From Oscillospiraceae bacterium (GTDB taxonomy: Bacteria > Bacillota_A > Clostridia > Oscillospirales > Oscillospiraceae): DNA of 5,080 nt. Positions within the stretch are counted from its first letter, which is position 1. Each line of letters starts with the position of its first letter. The notes under the pieces were generated by a model. That model worked only from the letters and a program-made list of their open reading frames with translations. It did not search any database and was not told the origin of the DNA. Location of the stretch: NCBI GenBank assembly GCA_017411665.1, contig JAFQPT010000041.1, positions 1 through 5,080 of the forward strand, given 5' to 3'. The translations under genes and the position numbers were made by a program. This document shows, in pieces, positions 4,903 to 5,080 of the stretch.

Positions 4903-4919
4903 TCGTCGGTGTCCTTTTT
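4886..4919 (+). terminator. Terminator overlapping the end of the DUF6809-like gene
   Basis: GGACACCGAC (4890-4899) pairs with GTCGGTGTCC (4905-4914), loop TGATC, with A4 before and T5 after. The stop codon TGA (4900-4902) forms part of the loop. The A-run makes it potentially bidirectional. Confidence 0.9.
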
Positions 4920-4970
4920 CATATCAAGAACAAGCAAGGCCCGGCCCTACAAGGACGTACTGCTCCTTTT

Positions 4971-5080
4971 CGGCTCCCCTTGTCAGGGGAGCTGTCACGG
5001 CAAAGCCGTGACTGAGGGGTAGTCCGCAAATCAATGATTCGTAACATCTATTTTCAGCAAAATCGTACGATTTTGCTGAA
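4971..5080. repeat. Third two-hairpin repeat, cut by the window edge, ending in a 28-bp perfect palindrome
   Basis: The non-coding right end holds GCTCCCCT-TGTC-AGGGGAGC (4973-4992), then GTCACGGC-AAA-GCCGTGAC (4994-5012), then GAGGGGT. This is the same order of parts as the repeats at 3156-3199 and 4431-4483. After about 40 bp of plain sequence comes a perfect 28-bp palindrome (5053-5080) centred at 5066/5067, whose inner arms CAAAATCG/CGATTTTG are identical to those of the hairpin at 4456-4474. No gene is seen between 4903 and 5080. The right half of the repeat, if it exists, lies outside the window. Confidence 0.65.

Noticed and set aside
3138..5080. CRISPR-like array from the repeats in the right half
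   Set aside because: The repeats differ in sequence, are irregularly spaced by genes, and have no uniform spacers or cas genes.

Overview
The window looks like chromosomal DNA of a spore-former-type Firmicute, most likely a gut clostridium of the Oscillospiraceae/Ruminococcaceae type. This is an inference from four things: a Gram-positive style 6S RNA, a DUF1292 protein, a BofC-C-like secreted protein, and the dispersed two-hairpin repeats I associate with that group. No 16S or other taxonomic marker is present.

Layout, left to right. At 1-90 is the first 10 codons of a minus-strand gene that leaves the window, with a strong promoter and Shine-Dalgarno (SD) site. A rho-independent terminator (187-219) closes the next transcription unit, a class A penicillin-binding protein on the minus strand (310-2613). 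This PBP has an intact membrane anchor, an intact GT51 glycosyltransferase domain and all three transpeptidase motifs. An in-frame TAG at 781-783 interrupts it 15 codons after the KTGTT motif. The frame then continues uninterrupted through the last strand and helix of the transpeptidase fold and a long Thr-Pro tail to a TGA at 310-312. Divergent from it is a small secreted or membrane-anchored protein with a BofC C-terminal-like domain (2788-3126).

From 3127 to the right edge, small genes alternate with non-coding elements. These are: a palindromic repeat (3138-3300); a DUF1292 gene with its own promoter (3442-3741); a 6S RNA (about 3813-4014) with a bidirectional terminator (4017-4053); a convergent XRE-family repressor-like gene (4086-4307, minus); a 163-bp MITE-like element with GTGTTAAA terminal inverted repeats (4414-4576); a DUF6809-like small gene (4615-4902) whose stop codon sits in its own terminator loop; and a third repeat region running off the edge (about 4971-5080) that ends in a perfect 28-bp palindrome.

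Functionally, the left half concerns the cell envelope: peptidoglycan polymerisation and cross-linking beside a sporulation-type secreted protein. The right half holds housekeeping regulatory RNA and small accessory genes separated by repeats. The observations most worth checking are the in-frame amber codon in the PBP and the three sequence-divergent repeats that share one two-hairpin architecture. I did not find convincing evidence of an undescribed multi-gene system.
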